Assembly: GCF_030532715.1 (NCBI RefSeq)
Contig: NZ_JAUNKO010000001.1
Span: 62,001-126,000, forward strand
From: Corynebacterium sp.
GTDB lineage: Bacteria > Actinomycetota > Actinomycetes > Mycobacteriales > Mycobacteriaceae
Reading direction: 5' to 3'
Length of the DNA stretch: 64,000 nt
Part shown: in pieces, positions 1-10,196 of the stretch
Numbering within the stretch: the stretch's first letter is position 1
Layout of the letters: each line of letters begins with the position of its first letter
Notes under the pieces: generated by a model
The model's database searches: none
Told to the model about the DNA's origin: nothing
The model's input: the letters and a program-made list of their open reading frames with translations, nothing else
Program-made: the position numbers and the translations under genes

Positions 1-96
1 CGTGGATCGAGTCAACCCGGTGCGCTCAGCAATCTCAACAACCGTGACCGCACCATCCTCAACGCTAGCGCGAACTGCGGATAACGGGCTCGTCAT
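1..96 (-). CDS. FeoC-like winged-helix protein (partial, C-terminal part outside window)
   Basis: A leftward reading frame begins with ATG at 96 and runs off the window edge after 32 codons. The visible residues include VTVVEIAERTGLTRST, which reads like the start of a small helix-turn-helix. It starts 7 bases after the feoB stop codon in the same direction, so it is probably the third gene of the feo operon. Small winged-helix FeoC-type proteins are known partners of FeoA and FeoB. Only the N-terminus is visible, so the family assignment rests on context plus the HTH-like segment. It could also be an unrelated small DNA-binding protein. Confidence 0.5.
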   Translation of the reverse strand, partial: MTSPLSAVRASVEDGAVTVVEIAERTGLTRST

Positions 97-102
97 ACAG
101 GA

Positions 103-2034
103 TCACCACCATAGGCTCAGCACTTGGAAGACGAGGACGGACAGCACCCAGGCGGCGAAAAGCTGCATGCCCACCCCATACAGGGTCCACTTCAAGCCGA
201 TTTCGCGTCGCTGCGCAGCAAGGGTAGCCACACATGGGGTGTAGGCCAGCAGGAACACCATGAATGCCCACACCGCGGCAATGCCGTGGCCGCCGGAGGT
301 TGTGTCAAAGTCTTCGCGGATCGCGCTGGCCAAGGCGGATTTGCCTTGCTGTTCGGGTTCCTCGCTGCTCGGGTCCTCCAGGCTGTAGGTTTGCGCCCAG
401 GAGGAGATCACGGCCTCTTTGGCCACGAAACCGGTGACAAGGGTGCCGGCGATGGACCACGAACCGAAACCAGCCGGGGCGAACACCGGCGCCACCGCTT
501 CGCTCATCACACCGTACGCGCTTTCCTGCGGGGGCAGGTTTTCGTCGGCGAAGCTATAGTCGCCCGTGGTCGGGGTGGATTGCAGCAGGAATACCACTAC
601 GACGGTGGCCACGATAATGCCGCCAGCGGTCTGGAGGAAGCCTTTCAGGCGAACCCACATCACCGACAACGCCAGCCGCGCGCCCGGGATTTGATACACC
701 GGTAGGTCGATCACCAGCGGTTCGGTACCCACGCGGCGCCACAAGGTGTGCCGCAAGCACAACCCGGTCAACACCACCAGGCCGATGGAGACCAGGTACA
801 TGACGAACACCACGGTGCCGGCGTAGTCCGGAAAGAAGGTGGCGGCCAGCATCACATACACCGTCAGCCGCGCGGAGCACGAGGTAAATGGAATAAGCAA
901 TGCGGTAAGCAGGCGCTGCCGTGGCTCCGCCAACACGCGGGTAGCGGAAATGGCGGGCACGTTGCAGCCGAACCCGACGATCAGCGGGATAAACGCCTTG
1001 CCGGGCAGGCCGATAGCCTTCATCAACCGGTCGGTGACCACGGCGGCTCGGGCCATGTAGCCGGAATCCTCCAAAAACGCCAAGCACAAAAACATCAGCG
1101 CCATCAGCGGCGCGAAGGTGAGCACCATACCCACACCGCCGATCAGGCCGTCAACCACCAGCCCGGTAAACAGTGGTGGGGCGGACGACAACCAGCCGCG
1201 CACCGTGTCGCTCACCGGTCCCGCGAACAATGCGTCCAAGCCGTCCTGGAACGGGGCAGCCACCGTGGTGGTGATTTGGAACACCAGCCACATGGCGGCA
1301 AGGAACATCAACGGCCCGAAGAAGGGGTGGAGGGCCACGGCGTCGATACGTTCGGTGAGGGTGCGGGAGCTTTCCTTGCGGGTGGTTGCCGCAGCCACAG
1401 CGTGCTCCACCCACGCAAAACGCGCATCGGCGATTTCGAATTCGTCGCCGTCTACCTGGTTGCGCAGGGTCCGTGGGGGCTGCGCCATCAGCTCCTCCAG
1501 CGCCGCACCCACCGCAGCGATATTCGCGCGCCTGCGCGGATCTACCGTCACCACGGGCACGCCCAATTCGCGGGACAATTTCGCGGCGTCAATGCTCACA
1601 CCTTGATCGGCGGCGACGTCTTCCTTGGTCACCACCACCAGAATGCGGAAATTCTCCTCCGCAAGCTGCGACACCATATAGAGCCCACGACTTAAGCTCG
1701 CGGCGTCCACGGCGACAATCACCGCGTCTGGGCGCTCTTCAGTATCAATGACCAGGTTTCGTGTCAACGCCTCGTCCGGGCTCACCGGATCCAGCGAATA
1801 CGCGCCCGGAAAATCGATCACGTCGTAGGTAGTGCCATTCACTTTCCACGCGCCGCGGCTTACCTCCACGGTGGTACCTGGCCAGTTTCCCATGTGCGCG
1901 CGGGCACCCGTTAAACCGTTAAACAGGGTGGACTTACCGGCGTTCGGGGCGCCCACCAGGGCGATCACTGGCGCGCCCTGAATGCGGTGGCCGTGGCCAG
2001 TTGAATGGCACGAGCACGAAGTCATGGCGGTCAT
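103..2034 (-). CDS. feoB: Ferrous iron transport protein FeoB
   Basis: This 643-residue inner-membrane transporter imports Fe(II) using an N-terminal GTP-binding domain. Residues 28-35 are the P-loop GAPNAGKS, WPGTT at 51-55 is the G2 region and DFPG at 74-77 is G3. The G4 position reads TKED (136-139) rather than NKxD. A Cys/His-rich start (CSCHSTGHGH) precedes the G domain. The C-terminal half is a polytopic membrane domain with the gate-type motifs GFGCNVPAI and YTPCVATL. It is shorter than the roughly 770 residues of the E. coli protein. feoA lies directly upstream with no gap, so the two are co-transcribed. Iron-dependent repression by DtxR is likely from the upstream candidate box. Confidence 0.95.
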   Translation of the reverse strand: MTAMTSCSCHSTGHGHRIQGAPVIALVGAPNAGKSTLFNGLTGARAHMGNWPGTTVEVSRGAWKVNGTTYDVIDFPGAYSLDPVSPDEALTRNLVIDTEERPDAVIVAVDAASLSRGLYMVSQLAEENFRILVVVTKEDVAADQGVSIDAAKLSRELGVPVVTVDPRRRANIAAVGAALEELMAQPPRTLRNQVDGDEFEIADARFAWVEHAVAAATTRKESSRTLTERIDAVALHPFFGPLMFLAAMWLVFQITTTVAAPFQDGLDALFAGPVSDTVRGWLSSAPPLFTGLVVDGLIGGVGMVLTFAPLMALMFLCLAFLEDSGYMARAAVVTDRLMKAIGLPGKAFIPLIVGFGCNVPAISATRVLAEPRQRLLTALLIPFTSCSARLTVYVMLAATFFPDYAGTVVFVMYLVSIGLVVLTGLCLRHTLWRRVGTEPLVIDLPVYQIPGARLALSVMWVRLKGFLQTAGGIIVATVVVVFLLQSTPTTGDYSFADENLPPQESAYGVMSEAVAPVFAPAGFGSWSIAGTLVTGFVAKEAVISSWAQTYSLEDPSSEEPEQQGKSALASAIREDFDTTSGGHGIAAVWAFMVFLLAYTPCVATLAAQRREIGLKWTLYGVGMQLFAAWVLSVLVFQVLSLWW

Positions 2035-2274
2035 TTATGCCTCCTGAACTGGTCGAACAATGAGCTCTGAGGCAGTGCGCCCGTCAATGGCGTACCGCGT
2101 GTGATCCAGGTCGATCACGCGGCCGCCGCCACTTGTGCGCTGCGTGATCCGCAACCGAGCGCCCTCGCGAATGCCGAGCTCAGCGAGCCGACGTCGCATC
2201 GGGTGATCAATTGGAGCCAACACCACTTCTTGGCCTAGCGGCACTGCGTCGAGCTTGAAATCCATTGCTCCCAT
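2035..2274 (-). CDS. feoA: Ferrous iron transport protein FeoA
   Basis: This 79-residue SH3-like protein is the cytosolic partner of FeoB. The family core (LAELGIREGARLRITQR) lies at residues 30-46. I place the start at ATG 2274 because GGAGGAAAG sits just upstream at ribosome-binding distance. An in-frame upstream extension to 2325 exists but lacks family similarity. The stop codon abuts the feoB start, so translation is probably coupled. The gene reads away from a divergent hypothetical gene across a 190-200 base intergenic region that holds a DtxR-like box. Confidence 0.92.
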   Translation of the reverse strand: MGAMDFKLDAVPLGQEVVLAPIDHPMRRRLAELGIREGARLRITQRTSGGGRVIDLDHTRYAIDGRTASELIVRPVQEA

Positions 2275-2376
2275 ACTTTCTTTCCTCCGATGGTCGAGCC
2301 GAGGGCGCGCGCGTGCACTACGCACGGGCCCCTGCGGGCGACACCGACGTTTTCGGGTATACCAAGAAACCTACAC

Positions 2377-2395
2377 CCAAGTTCGCCTTACCTAC
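2377..2395. promoter_or_regulatory. Candidate DtxR iron box upstream of feoAB
   Basis: The 19 bases CCAAGTTCGCCTTACCTAC match 13 of 19 positions of the DtxR consensus TTAGGTTAGCCTAACCTAA; the right half GCCTTACCTA is nearly perfect. It lies about 100 bases upstream of feoA, in the region shared with the divergent gene. DtxR-Fe(II) repression of iron import is established in Corynebacterium; this particular site is inferred from sequence only. Confidence 0.5.
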
Positions 2396-2473
2396 ATATC
2401 CTCGTGTTGTGTTTTGAGTTACCCCCTCACCCCTAGAGGTACTTATGTACGATCACCAGTTACGATGAAGGCT

Positions 2474-3223
2474 ATGACCCACGATCTCCCGGCCATTGGA
2501 ATGGAATACCCCCGCTGGCAAGACGCTGTCGAAGCCGCCATCGCCACCGGCAAACTCGAAGTTATTGGCGAAGTCCGCGGCGGGCAGCTGATCCAATACG
2601 CAGATGCCTCTGGGGCGCGAGTCAACATTCTGGCGGTGTCACCTTACGCCACCTGGACCGGATTCGAATCCACCACCAACGCCACTGCGCATATCAGCAT
2701 GATCAACGACGTGCTCGCGCTGTGCGACATCCTCGCCGAGGACGATTCAGTGGTCACCTCACTGACCTGCAACCTCGCCCAGGGGCCGCTGCTCGTAGAG
2801 GAACCGACCCAGCAATTCGAACGCCTCGCGCTCACGGCGCTCGGATTGGAGGTGGCAACCTTCGCGGACGCGGCGGAATTCCACGCCGCACACGGGCGCG
2901 ATCCCGAGCCGATGATCGTCAGCCAGGGCGCGCTGCTGATAGCGAGCGGTTCCGGCGCGCAAAGCCCCGACGCCTCCGCCGCTCTCACCGGAACCGTACA
3001 TTCAGCCGAGTACCGCACGAACGAACTCACGGGGCAACGCTTTATCCACGTTCGGCTTGCGGCGCCACACTGGGTAGACTTGTGTCTGGCCGACGGCACC
3101 CTGCCCGCACCTGGTAGCATCGTTGCTGGAACGGTTGTTCTTACTGGATCGATATTACCGCCGGTTGGCTGCGGCGACTCCTGCGGCAGCTGCGGCGGAG
3201 GCTGCAGCAGCGGTCACTTATAG
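2474..3223 (+). CDS. Hypothetical protein with cysteine-rich C-terminal tail
   Basis: This soluble protein of about 249 residues belongs to no family I recognise with confidence. There is no signal peptide or membrane segment. The last 20 residues hold a dense cluster, VGCGDSCGSCGGGCSSGHL, with four Cys and a terminal His, which could bind a metal. The start could be ATG 2474 or ATG 2465. I prefer 2474 because TACGAT at 2461-2466 would be a -10 box at leaderless distance and no good ribosome binding site is present. It is divergent from feoAB, which makes a metal-related role possible but unproven. The next gene follows after 24 bases. Confidence 0.75.
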   Translation: MTHDLPAIGMEYPRWQDAVEAAIATGKLEVIGEVRGGQLIQYADASGARVNILAVSPYATWTGFESTTNATAHISMINDVLALCDILAEDDSVVTSLTCNLAQGPLLVEEPTQQFERLALTALGLEVATFADAAEFHAAHGRDPEPMIVSQGALLIASGSGAQSPDASAALTGTVHSAEYRTNELTGQRFIHVRLAAPHWVDLCLADGTLPAPGSIVAGTVVLTGSILPPVGCGDSCGSCGGGCSSGHL

Positions 3224-3247
3224 CGGACGTTCTGAGCGCACATCACC

Positions 3248-3745
3248 ATGCCTGACCTGAATCCGAAGTATTACAAGCTCATCATCTGGATTAGCTGTGC
3301 CGCACTGGCGCTCACCCTGCGCTTGGAAGGCATCGTGCTTGCCGCGATCATCATTTTGCTGATGTTCGTTGCCAATTCGATGCGCCCGAACCAAAGCGAA
3401 TCCGCAACACTGATGACGTCGATTAAACTTTCGGCGGATGATATTCGGGACGTGATCGACGCCTACGATCGCTTCTTGCACGGCAACGACGCGAAAAATC
3501 TCGCCGATCGAACATTGCATCGGCCGGCGTTGGGGAACCCGGATTGCGACGACCCCGACATCGAAGCATTCTTCTACCAGCACGACACCGCGCAGCGCTT
3601 TTTACGGCGCCTCGAAGCGCGCCTCCACACGGACCTCTCAGTCGCACAAATGGAGGCGCTGCTCGCGGTGACCGATCGGCGCGCCTTGGAGCTCAAGGAA
3701 GCATGGGTGCGCGCCCGCCGCGCGGCGGCACGCTACGAACCCTAG
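3248..3745 (+). CDS. Conserved hypothetical membrane protein
   Basis: This 165-residue protein has two closely spaced hydrophobic segments near the N-terminus (about residues 8-24 and 27-44), followed by a charged, helical cytosolic domain of about 120 residues rich in Arg and Glu. No catalytic motif is visible. It follows the cysteine-rich protein by 24 bases and is probably co-transcribed with it. Its stop codon overlaps the end of the convergent dapF by 4 bases. Function unknown; similar small membrane proteins occur next to dapF-miaA in related actinobacteria, which I infer from remembered gene order. Confidence 0.75.
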   Translation: MPDLNPKYYKLIIWISCAALALTLRLEGIVLAAIIILLMFVANSMRPNQSESATLMTSIKLSADDIRDVIDAYDRFLHGNDAKNLADRTLHRPALGNPDCDDPDIEAFFYQHDTAQRFLRRLEARLHTDLSVAQMEALLAVTDRRALELKEAWVRARRAAARYEP

Positions 3746-4593
3746 TGCCCCAACCACTGCCCTTCGGCGACGATCTTCGAAGGCCCCGTCAGTGTGGACG
3801 ACTCCCCAGCAATGGTGACGCGCACTTCCCCACCGGGCACGTGGACGATGACGGTACCGTCGGTGCGTTCCTTATCCGCGAGCGCGGCCCGCGCCGCGGC
3901 GACGGTTCCCGTGCCACAGGAGCGGGTTTCCCCGGCGCCGCGTTCATGAACGCGCATGTGCACGTGGCCATCAACAAGTTCGGTGAGCACCTCCACGTTC
4001 ACGCCGTGAGGAAAGAAGTCCTCATCAATGACCGGGGGAAGCTCAATGGGCAGCGCCGCAAGCTCCGCGGGGCGTAAGCCCGGGATGACGCAGGCAAGGT
4101 GCGGATTCCCCATGTCCACCGCCAGCCCCGCGAAATGATGTTCACCAACCGTACAGGTGGACAGGCCAGTGACCGCGGCGGGCCCCATGGACACACTCAC
4201 GGTAGCGTCGCAGGCGTCGGCCTCGTGAACAGTGACGGGCCGGGCGCCCGCGCGGGTACCTACCACGAAACGCTCAGCGGTTTGCAACCCTTCGCGGCGC
4301 AGCCAATGAGCGAACACCCGCACGCCGTTACCGCACATCTCGGCGATAGAGCCGTCGGCGTTGCGGTAATCCATAAACCAATCCTCATCCGCGACGCCAG
4401 GCACCGGCGCGATCACCCCGCGCGACACCAACGCCCCCGCGCGCGCCACACGCAGCACCCCGTCGGCCCCGATACCCGCCCGCCGGTCGCACAACGCGGC
4501 AACGAATTCAGGTGAGAGTTCGAGTGCCGCGTCGGCGTCAGGAAGAATCACAAAGTCGTTTTCGGTGCCGTGGCCCTTAGCAAAGCGAATCAT
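3742..4593 (-). CDS. dapF: Diaminopimelate epimerase DapF
   Basis: DapF converts LL- to meso-diaminopimelate for lysine and peptidoglycan. Both catalytic cysteines are present: Cys87 in AEMCGNG and Cys226 in ETRSCGTGT. The start [14 protein letters not shown] is typical, so I choose ATG 4593. The resulting 283 residues fit the family. The start overlaps the miaA stop by 4 bases (ATGA), which implies translational coupling. The other lysine-pathway genes in this window (dapA, dapB) are about 22 kb away. The gene order miaA-dapF is as in mycobacteria. Confidence 0.97.
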   Translation of the reverse strand: MIRFAKGHGTENDFVILPDADAALELSPEFVAALCDRRAGIGADGVLRVARAGALVSRGVIAPVPGVADEDWFMDYRNADGSIAEMCGNGVRVFAHWLRREGLQTAERFVVGTRAGARPVTVHEADACDATVSVSMGPAAVTGLSTCTVGEHHFAGLAVDMGNPHLACVIPGLRPAELAALPIELPPVIDEDFFPHGVNVEVLTELVDGHVHMRVHERGAGETRSCGTGTVAAARAALADKERTDGTVIVHVPGGEVRVTIAGESSTLTGPSKIVAEGQWLGH

Positions 4594-5519
4594 GGCAGCA
4601 ATTCTAGTTGCTGCATCGCCTGCGCAAAGGTGTCCCCGCGCGCATCCAGCCACAGCGTGCGTGGATCCCTCCGAAACCAACTGCGTTGCCGTCGCACATA
4701 ACGCCGCGTACCGGTGACGGTGCGGGCGAACGCCTCCTCGAGCGTTAGGTCACCGGCAAAAGCGGCGAGCACCTGCGCGTAGCCGATCGCCCGGCCCGCG
4801 GTGGATTCCGCAACCAGCCCCTGAGCTACCAGCTCCTCCACCTCCCCTACGAAGCCGGAAGCGAACATGTGCTCAGTCCGGGCCTGGATCCTGGGGTTGA
4901 GCCACTCCGGGGACGTTTCCAAGCCGAAGATGACGGTGCCCCAGCGGGCCGGGGCGTCGATAGGCGGCTGGCTGGCGGCAAACGGTTTGCCCGTGAGCTC
5001 GATCACCTCGAGGGCGCGTACGGTTCGCCGCGGATCCCGGTCTTCAATAATCGCGGCGGCCTGCGGGTCGATGGCGGCCAGCTCCGCGTGCAACGCCTCC
5101 ACCCCGATCTCCTCGAGGCGTTCGGCAAAACGGCGGCGAACGCGCGCGTCGGTAGGTGGAAATTGCCAATCGTCCACGAGCGACTGGACGTACAGCATTG
5201 AACCGCCCACCAACACCGGAGTTTTGCCGCGGCGGAGAATATCCTCCACGTCCGCCACGGCCTCCGCCTGGTAGCGCGCCACGGACGCCGGCTGCGTCAC
5301 CTCCAGCACGTCCAGCTGGTGGTGCACGATCCCCTCACGCTCGGCGGGCGCCAGTTTCGCCGTCCCAATGTCCATCCCGCGGTACAGCTGCATGGAATCA
5401 ACATTGACCACCTCGCCGTCGAGGGCGTGGGCCAGCGCCAACCCCAACGCCGACTTGCCGGACGCAGTCGGGCCGACCACGGCAATTGGTCGCGGCAGGA
5501 AAGAAACATCTCGCACCAC
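4590..5519 (-). CDS. miaA: tRNA dimethylallyltransferase MiaA
   Basis: MiaA transfers a dimethylallyl group to N6 of A37 in tRNAs that read codons beginning with U. The 309-residue protein has the P-loop GPTASGKS at 16-23, the [17 protein letters not shown] substrate-binding segment, and the [16 protein letters not shown] tRNA-binding segment near the C-terminus. dapF follows with a 4-base overlap. Its product is the substrate for MiaB, encoded in this same window, which adds the methylthio group. Confidence 0.96.
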   Translation of the reverse strand: MVRDVSFLPRPIAVVGPTASGKSALGLALAHALDGEVVNVDSMQLYRGMDIGTAKLAPAEREGIVHHQLDVLEVTQPASVARYQAEAVADVEDILRRGKTPVLVGGSMLYVQSLVDDWQFPPTDARVRRRFAERLEEIGVEALHAELAAIDPQAAAIIEDRDPRRTVRALEVIELTGKPFAASQPPIDAPARWGTVIFGLETSPEWLNPRIQARTEHMFASGFVGEVEELVAQGLVAESTAGRAIGYAQVLAAFAGDLTLEEAFARTVTGTRRYVRRQRSWFRRDPRTLWLDARGDTFAQAMQQLELLP

Positions 5520-5640
5520 ACCAATCTAACGAACGCGGCGCGCGCAAGCACGGTAATGTGAATCGTTGTACGACCGCATTTCCACGCAAGTGCACCGGCA
5601 GCCGTGACGCGCGGCACGAGATGAAGGATCTTTTTACACC

Positions 5641-6951
5641 ATGACGCATCCCACCCCTAAGCCCGGCCCCCGTCCCGGACCTCGCCCAGGGCCCCGCCCC
5701 GGCGCACGTCCCGCCACGCCAGTGCACCACACCAACGACCCCTCGCAGTGGGGGCGCGTCGAGGAAGACGGGTCGGTGTACGTCACCACCGCAGCCGGCG
5801 ACCGGCTCATCGGCTCCTGGCAGGCGGGCACCCCGGCGGAAGGCCTCGCCCACTACGGCAAACGATTCGAAGATTTGTCCACTGAGGTGGAGTTGTTGGA
5901 GGCGCGGCTGAAGTCACACCCGGACGACGCCAACACGATTCGTGATGCCGCGGTGAGCCTCCGCGAAACCCTGCCAACCGCCGCCGTCATCGGCGACTTG
6001 GACAGCTTGGACCGGCGCTTAGGCGCGATTATCGACGCCTCGGCTACCGCCGGCGAGCAAGCCCGCGCGGCGCGCGCTGAACGACGGGCCCGCGCCATCG
6101 CCCGCAAGGAAGCCCTCGCGGAAGAAGCCGAAAACATTGGTGAACACTCGACGGATTGGAAGGTCGCCGGAGATCGCTTGCGCGACATCCTGGAGGAGTG
6201 GAAAACCATCCGCGGCATCGACCGCAAAACAGACGACGCGTTGTGGAAGCGCTATTCGCGCGCCCGGGATGCGTTTAACCGGCGTCGCGGTTCCCACTTC
6301 GCGGAGTTGGATCGCGGGCGGGCCGCCGCACGCCGCATCAAGGAAGACCTGGTGGCGCGCGCCGAACAGCTAAAGGACTCCACCGATTGGAACGACACCG
6401 CGAAAGCGTTCCGCGATCTCATGACGGAATGGAAGGCTGCGGGACGCGCACCGCGCGACATTGACGATAAGCTCTGGGCCGCGTTCAAGGCCGCCCAGGA
6501 TCACTTCTTTGCTACCCGCAACGCCGCGTCCGAAGAACGCGACCGCGAATTCCTTGACAACGCCGCGGCGAAAAACGCGCTCATTGCGGAATACGACGCG
6601 AAAATCGACCCGGCCAAGGATCTGGAAAGCGCCCGGCATCACCTGCGGGAGTTGCAGGAAAAGTGGGAGCAGATCGGGTACGTGCCTCGCGGCCGCGTGC
6701 GCGAATTCGAAGACAAGATCGGGCGCTTGGAACGCCGCGTCACCGAAGCCGCCGAAGCTCAATGGCGCCGCACCGACCCCGAAGCTCAAGCCCGCGCCGC
6801 GCAATTCACCGCCAAGGTCGAGGAGTTTACGGCCGCTGCGGAAGCCGCCGAAGCGCGCGGTAACGCCAAGAAGGCGGAACAATTGCGCGCCCAAGCGGCC
6901 CAGTGGCAGGAATGGGCCAACGCCGCGCTCGAGGCCGTCAACGACCGGTAG
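5641..6951 (+). CDS. DUF349 domain-containing coiled-coil protein
   Basis: This 436-residue cytosolic protein has a short Pro/Arg/Gly N-terminus with a repeated PRPGPRPG motif (residues 6-20), a small beta-rich segment (SQWGRVEEDGSVYVTT), then tandem DUF349 repeats each containing W-K-x-A/T-G/I-R-type segments (DWKVAGDRLRDILEEWKTI, DWNDTAKAFRDLMTEWKAAG, HHLRELQEKWEQIG). The remainder is predicted long helix. DUF349 proteins have no settled function; an orthologue sits between miaA and miaB in mycobacteria. Divergent from miaA. No clear ribosome binding site is visible, only GAAGGA about 14 bases upstream. Confidence 0.9.
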   Translation: MTHPTPKPGPRPGPRPGPRPGARPATPVHHTNDPSQWGRVEEDGSVYVTTAAGDRLIGSWQAGTPAEGLAHYGKRFEDLSTEVELLEARLKSHPDDANTIRDAAVSLRETLPTAAVIGDLDSLDRRLGAIIDASATAGEQARAARAERRARAIARKEALAEEAENIGEHSTDWKVAGDRLRDILEEWKTIRGIDRKTDDALWKRYSRARDAFNRRRGSHFAELDRGRAAARRIKEDLVARAEQLKDSTDWNDTAKAFRDLMTEWKAAGRAPRDIDDKLWAAFKAAQDHFFATRNAASEERDREFLDNAAAKNALIAEYDAKIDPAKDLESARHHLRELQEKWEQIGYVPRGRVREFEDKIGRLERRVTEAAEAQWRRTDPEAQARAAQFTAKVEEFTAAAEAAEARGNAKKAEQLRAQAAQWQEWANAALEAVNDR

Positions 6952-6980
6952 CCGTCACCGCGCGAAACGTCCCGGCGACC

Positions 6981-7637
6981 CTAGCCTTCGGGGTGCTCGG
7001 TGGTGGGTTTGCCGCGCTTGCGGCGGGCGCGGCGATCGTCTACAAGTTCGGTTTGCCGGCCGGCCGCGAGAATGCTTTCCTGCACCTCGGCGATAGTATC
7101 CTTCTTCTTCTCCGCCACGCGGGCTTCCGCCAAGGCTTGCTGAAACGCGCTCCGGCGCAACACCACAAAGGAATATGCGATCGCCACGATGCACACGCTG
7201 ACCGCGCCGAGCATCAACCCAAAGGACGGGCCAACACCCGGTTCCGTCGGGGGGCGGGACTGCCGCATCCAAATGGCAAAGATCGAGTAGAACAACGTCG
7301 CGCCGCTGAAAAACCACGTCATAAGTGCGATGAGCGCAGATCGGGACACCAGGGTGCCAATATTGAGCAGCACCACCCCGACCACCCCCAACCAAACGTA
7401 AATTCGTTCGGGCACAGTGGTGACAAACTTTTGGGCAGTCTCCGAAAAGAACAACACATCAAGCCCAATGACTTGACCGGAGTGTGGCAGGAATAGGGAG
7501 ACAAAAAAGCCCACCATTCCAATCGCCATGAATGTCTGCACCCGCCCCAACGTCACAGTTTGAGAAGCTTTCCGCTCCGCGCCGGCGAGATCGTCGCGAT
7601 ATTTCGCGAGGCGATCCTCTTCGCTCACAATCCCCAC
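6981..7637 (-). CDS. Conserved four-helix membrane protein (Rv2732c-like)
   Basis: This 218-residue protein has an N-terminal charged helix, four hydrophobic segments (about residues 33-51, 80-98, 101-120 and 137-160) and a charged C-terminal tail ending in RRARRKRGKPTTEH. No enzymatic motif is visible. The position immediately downstream of miaB on the same strand is conserved in mycobacteria, where the corresponding gene encodes a transmembrane protein of unknown function. The 108-base gap to miaB shows no strong signal. Confidence 0.8.
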   Translation of the reverse strand: MGIVSEEDRLAKYRDDLAGAERKASQTVTLGRVQTFMAIGMVGFFVSLFLPHSGQVIGLDVLFFSETAQKFVTTVPERIYVWLGVVGVVLLNIGTLVSRSALIALMTWFFSGATLFYSIFAIWMRQSRPPTEPGVGPSFGLMLGAVSVCIVAIAYSFVVLRRSAFQQALAEARVAEKKKDTIAEVQESILAAGRQTELVDDRRARRKRGKPTTEHPEG

Positions 7638-7745
7638 GTCTCCTAACCTAATTCATCATTGTGCGGCGCTGGCCGCCGCAATACGCCATGTTCATTGTAT
7701 TGGCTTCACCGCAGCACCACCGCACCAACGACGACGCGGCCGACA

Positions 7746-9245
7746 CTACGATGAGCAGCCGCCGCACGCATCGGCCGCCACCGGGCTGGTTTGCGGCCGA
7801 CCGAAACTTGGCATGCCCACCCCGATTGGGGCGGTCGTCGGCACGCGTCCCGCTTCGGACATGTCGCCCGCGCGAGTTTTACGGTGACTGAGCACGCCCG
7901 CGTCGGCGATCAGGAAGTGAGGCGCAGCGTCCGTAACGGTGACGGTAACCACGTCACCTGGGCGAATCCCCGGCTGCGGCGTGAAATGCACAAGCCGTCC
8001 GTCACGCGCCCGACCGGACATGCGTTGCGTGCGGTGGTTCTTGCGCCCGCCGCCCGCCTGTACCAGCAACTCCACCTGCTGGCCGATAAGCTTGGCGTTT
8101 TCCTCGGCGCAAATACGCTCCTGCAACGCGATCAAACGTTCATAACGCTCCTGCACTACTTCCTTTGGAATCTGCTCCTCGTATGTCGCGGCGGGCGTCC
8201 CGGGGCGGGGGCTGTACTGGAACGTAAACGCACTGGTAAAACGGGCTTTCTCCACGACGTCAAGGGTGGCTTGAAAGTCCTCTTCCGTCTCACCGGGGAA
8301 CCCCACAATAATGTCGGTAGTAATCGCTGCATGGGGAATCTTTGCACGAACTTCATCAAGAATGCGCAGGAACTTCTTCGAACGGTACGAACGCCGCATC
8401 GCCTTGAGCACCCGGTCCGAGCCGGACTGCAACGGCATGTGCAATTGCGGGCAAATGTTCGCAGTCTCCGCCATAGCGTCGATCACATCGGAAGTGAACT
8501 CAGCCGGGTGCGGGCTCGTGAACCGAACGCGCTCCAGGCCCTCGATCTCGCCGCACGCGCGCAGCAACTTGGAAAACGCGGACCGGTCACGCTCCACGTC
8601 TGGGTCCGCGAAGTTCACGCCATAAGAATTGACGTTTTGCCCGAGCAAGGTCACCTCGCTCACACCTTGATCCACCAACGCCTGTACCTCCGCCAGAATG
8701 TCGCCGGGGCGGCGGTCAATCTCCTTGCCTCGAAGCGACGGCACAATGCAAAACGTGCAGGTGTTGTTGCAACCCACGGATACGCTCACCCAGCCGGCGT
8801 AGGCGGACTCCCGCTTCGCGGGCAGCACGGAAGGAAATTGCTCCAGGGCATCCACGATCTCCACCTCCGCGCGCTTGTTGTGCGCGGCGCGCGCCAGCAG
8901 CGTGGGCAGGGAGCCAATGTTGTGGGTGCCAAACACCACATCCACCCACGGCGCCTTCTGCACCACTAGGTCCTTATCCTTCTGCGCGAGGCAGCCGCCC
9001 ACTGCAATCTGCATACCGGGGCGCTGCTCCTTCACATGGCGCAGATGTCCGAGAGTGCCATACAAACGCATATCGGCGTTCTCCCGCACCGCGCACGTAT
9101 TAAACACCACGAGATCGGGTTCGTTGCCCGCGCCGGCGGGCGTGTAACCAGCTTCCTCCAGCAGGCCGGAAAGCCGCTCCGAATCGTGCACGTTCATCTG
9201 GCAACCGAACGTGCGAACCTCATAAGTCTTCTTCTCCTGCAGCAC
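7746..9245 (-). CDS. miaB: tRNA-2-methylthio-N6-dimethylallyladenosine synthase MiaB
   Basis: MiaB is a radical-SAM methylthiotransferase that acts on A37 after MiaA. The three Cys of the N-terminal cluster-binding domain are at 15 (FGCQMN), 51 (NTCAVRENA) and 85 (GGCLAQK). The radical SAM motif CNNTCTFC gives Cys159, Cys163 and Cys166. A TRAM-like domain follows, ending near [12 protein letters not shown]. The C-terminus extends about 50 residues beyond TRAM and ends in ADACGGCSS. At 499 residues it is slightly longer than usual because of that tail. Divergent from gluA. Confidence 0.96.
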   Translation of the reverse strand: MLQEKKTYEVRTFGCQMNVHDSERLSGLLEEAGYTPAGAGNEPDLVVFNTCAVRENADMRLYGTLGHLRHVKEQRPGMQIAVGGCLAQKDKDLVVQKAPWVDVVFGTHNIGSLPTLLARAAHNKRAEVEIVDALEQFPSVLPAKRESAYAGWVSVSVGCNNTCTFCIVPSLRGKEIDRRPGDILAEVQALVDQGVSEVTLLGQNVNSYGVNFADPDVERDRSAFSKLLRACGEIEGLERVRFTSPHPAEFTSDVIDAMAETANICPQLHMPLQSGSDRVLKAMRRSYRSKKFLRILDEVRAKIPHAAITTDIIVGFPGETEEDFQATLDVVEKARFTSAFTFQYSPRPGTPAATYEEQIPKEVVQERYERLIALQERICAEENAKLIGQQVELLVQAGGGRKNHRTQRMSGRARDGRLVHFTPQPGIRPGDVVTVTVTDAAPHFLIADAGVLSHRKTRAGDMSEAGRVPTTAPIGVGMPSFGRPQTSPVAADACGGCSS

Positions 9246-9350
9246 AGTGAAGCATTCTAACCGCCCCGGTATTTCCCGCCTAATGGCAACAATTTTTCCA
9301 ATATTTCGAGAATTTTTAGTTAAAACTTTACCGTGTAAGCGATTTCACAC

Positions 9351-9356
9351 TATGGT
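9351..9356 (+). promoter_or_regulatory. Candidate -10 box of gluA (leaderless start)
   Basis: TATGGT lies 7 bases before the gluA ATG at 9364, and there is no Shine-Dalgarno sequence. This is the geometry of leaderless transcripts, which are common in Corynebacterium. Assigned from sequence only. Confidence 0.4.
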
Positions 9357-9363
9357 GTTATAC

Positions 9364-10116
9364 ATGAGTTCAACCACATCGCACCCAATGGTTTCAATGA
9401 GCGGGGTGAATAAATACTTCGATTCGTACCACGCGCTCAGGGACATCAACCTGGAAATTCCGCGAGGCCAAGTAGTTGTTGTACTTGGTCCATCTGGGTC
9501 CGGAAAATCAACTCTGTGCCGGACAATTAATCGCTTGGAAACCATCGATAGTGGAGAAATCCACATTGACGGAAAGCTCCTCCCCGAAGAGGGCAAAGCG
9601 CTCGCCGCGCTGCGGGCAGATGTTGGAATGTGCTTTCAATCCTTCAACTTGTTCCCGCACCTGACCATCCGCAACAACGTGATGCTCGCGCCGATGAAAG
9701 TGCGCAAGCTGAACAAAGCCGACGCCGAGCGGGAAGCCATGGCGCTGCTCGAACGCGTGGGCATTGCAAACCAGGCGGATAAGTACCCCGCCCAGCTTTC
9801 CGGCGGCCAGCAACAGCGCGTGGCGATTGCCCGCGCGCTCGCCATGAAGCCCAAGGTCATGCTTTTTGACGAGCCAACCTCCGCCCTTGACCCAGAAATG
9901 GTCAACGAAGTGCTCGACGTTATGGCCTCACTCGCAGCCGAAGGCATGACCATGTTGGTGGTTAGCCACGAAATGGGCTTCGCCCGGCGTGTGGCGGACC
10001 GCATCCTGTTCATGGCTGATGGGGCGATATTGGAGGACACCACTCCGGATGACTTCTTTGATAATCCGAAGACCGAACGCGCACGCGACTTCCTCGGCAA
10101 AATCCTCGCGCACTGA
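9364..10116 (+). CDS. gluA: Glutamate ABC transporter ATP-binding protein GluA
   Basis: The 250-residue ATPase has Walker [10 protein letters not shown] at 42-50, signature LSGGQQQR and Walker [14 protein letters not shown]. The sequence closely follows the C. glutamicum glutamate importer ATPase as I remember it. I take ATG 9364 because the upstream in-frame codons do not look coding and a -10-like hexamer lies just before it; ATG 9388 ([11 protein letters not shown]) is an alternative. It is the first gene of gluABCD, with 80 bases before gluB. Confidence 0.95.
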   Translation: MSSTTSHPMVSMSGVNKYFDSYHALRDINLEIPRGQVVVVLGPSGSGKSTLCRTINRLETIDSGEIHIDGKLLPEEGKALAALRADVGMCFQSFNLFPHLTIRNNVMLAPMKVRKLNKADAEREAMALLERVGIANQADKYPAQLSGGQQQRVAIARALAMKPKVMLFDEPTSALDPEMVNEVLDVMASLAAEGMTMLVVSHEMGFARRVADRILFMADGAILEDTTPDDFFDNPKTERARDFLGKILAH

Positions 10117-10196
10117 CCCCGAACAGTCTTCCGTATTTGTTCGTACACTCCCCGACTGATTACTGATTGCTTGCAAACTCCGAAGGAGCCCTCACC

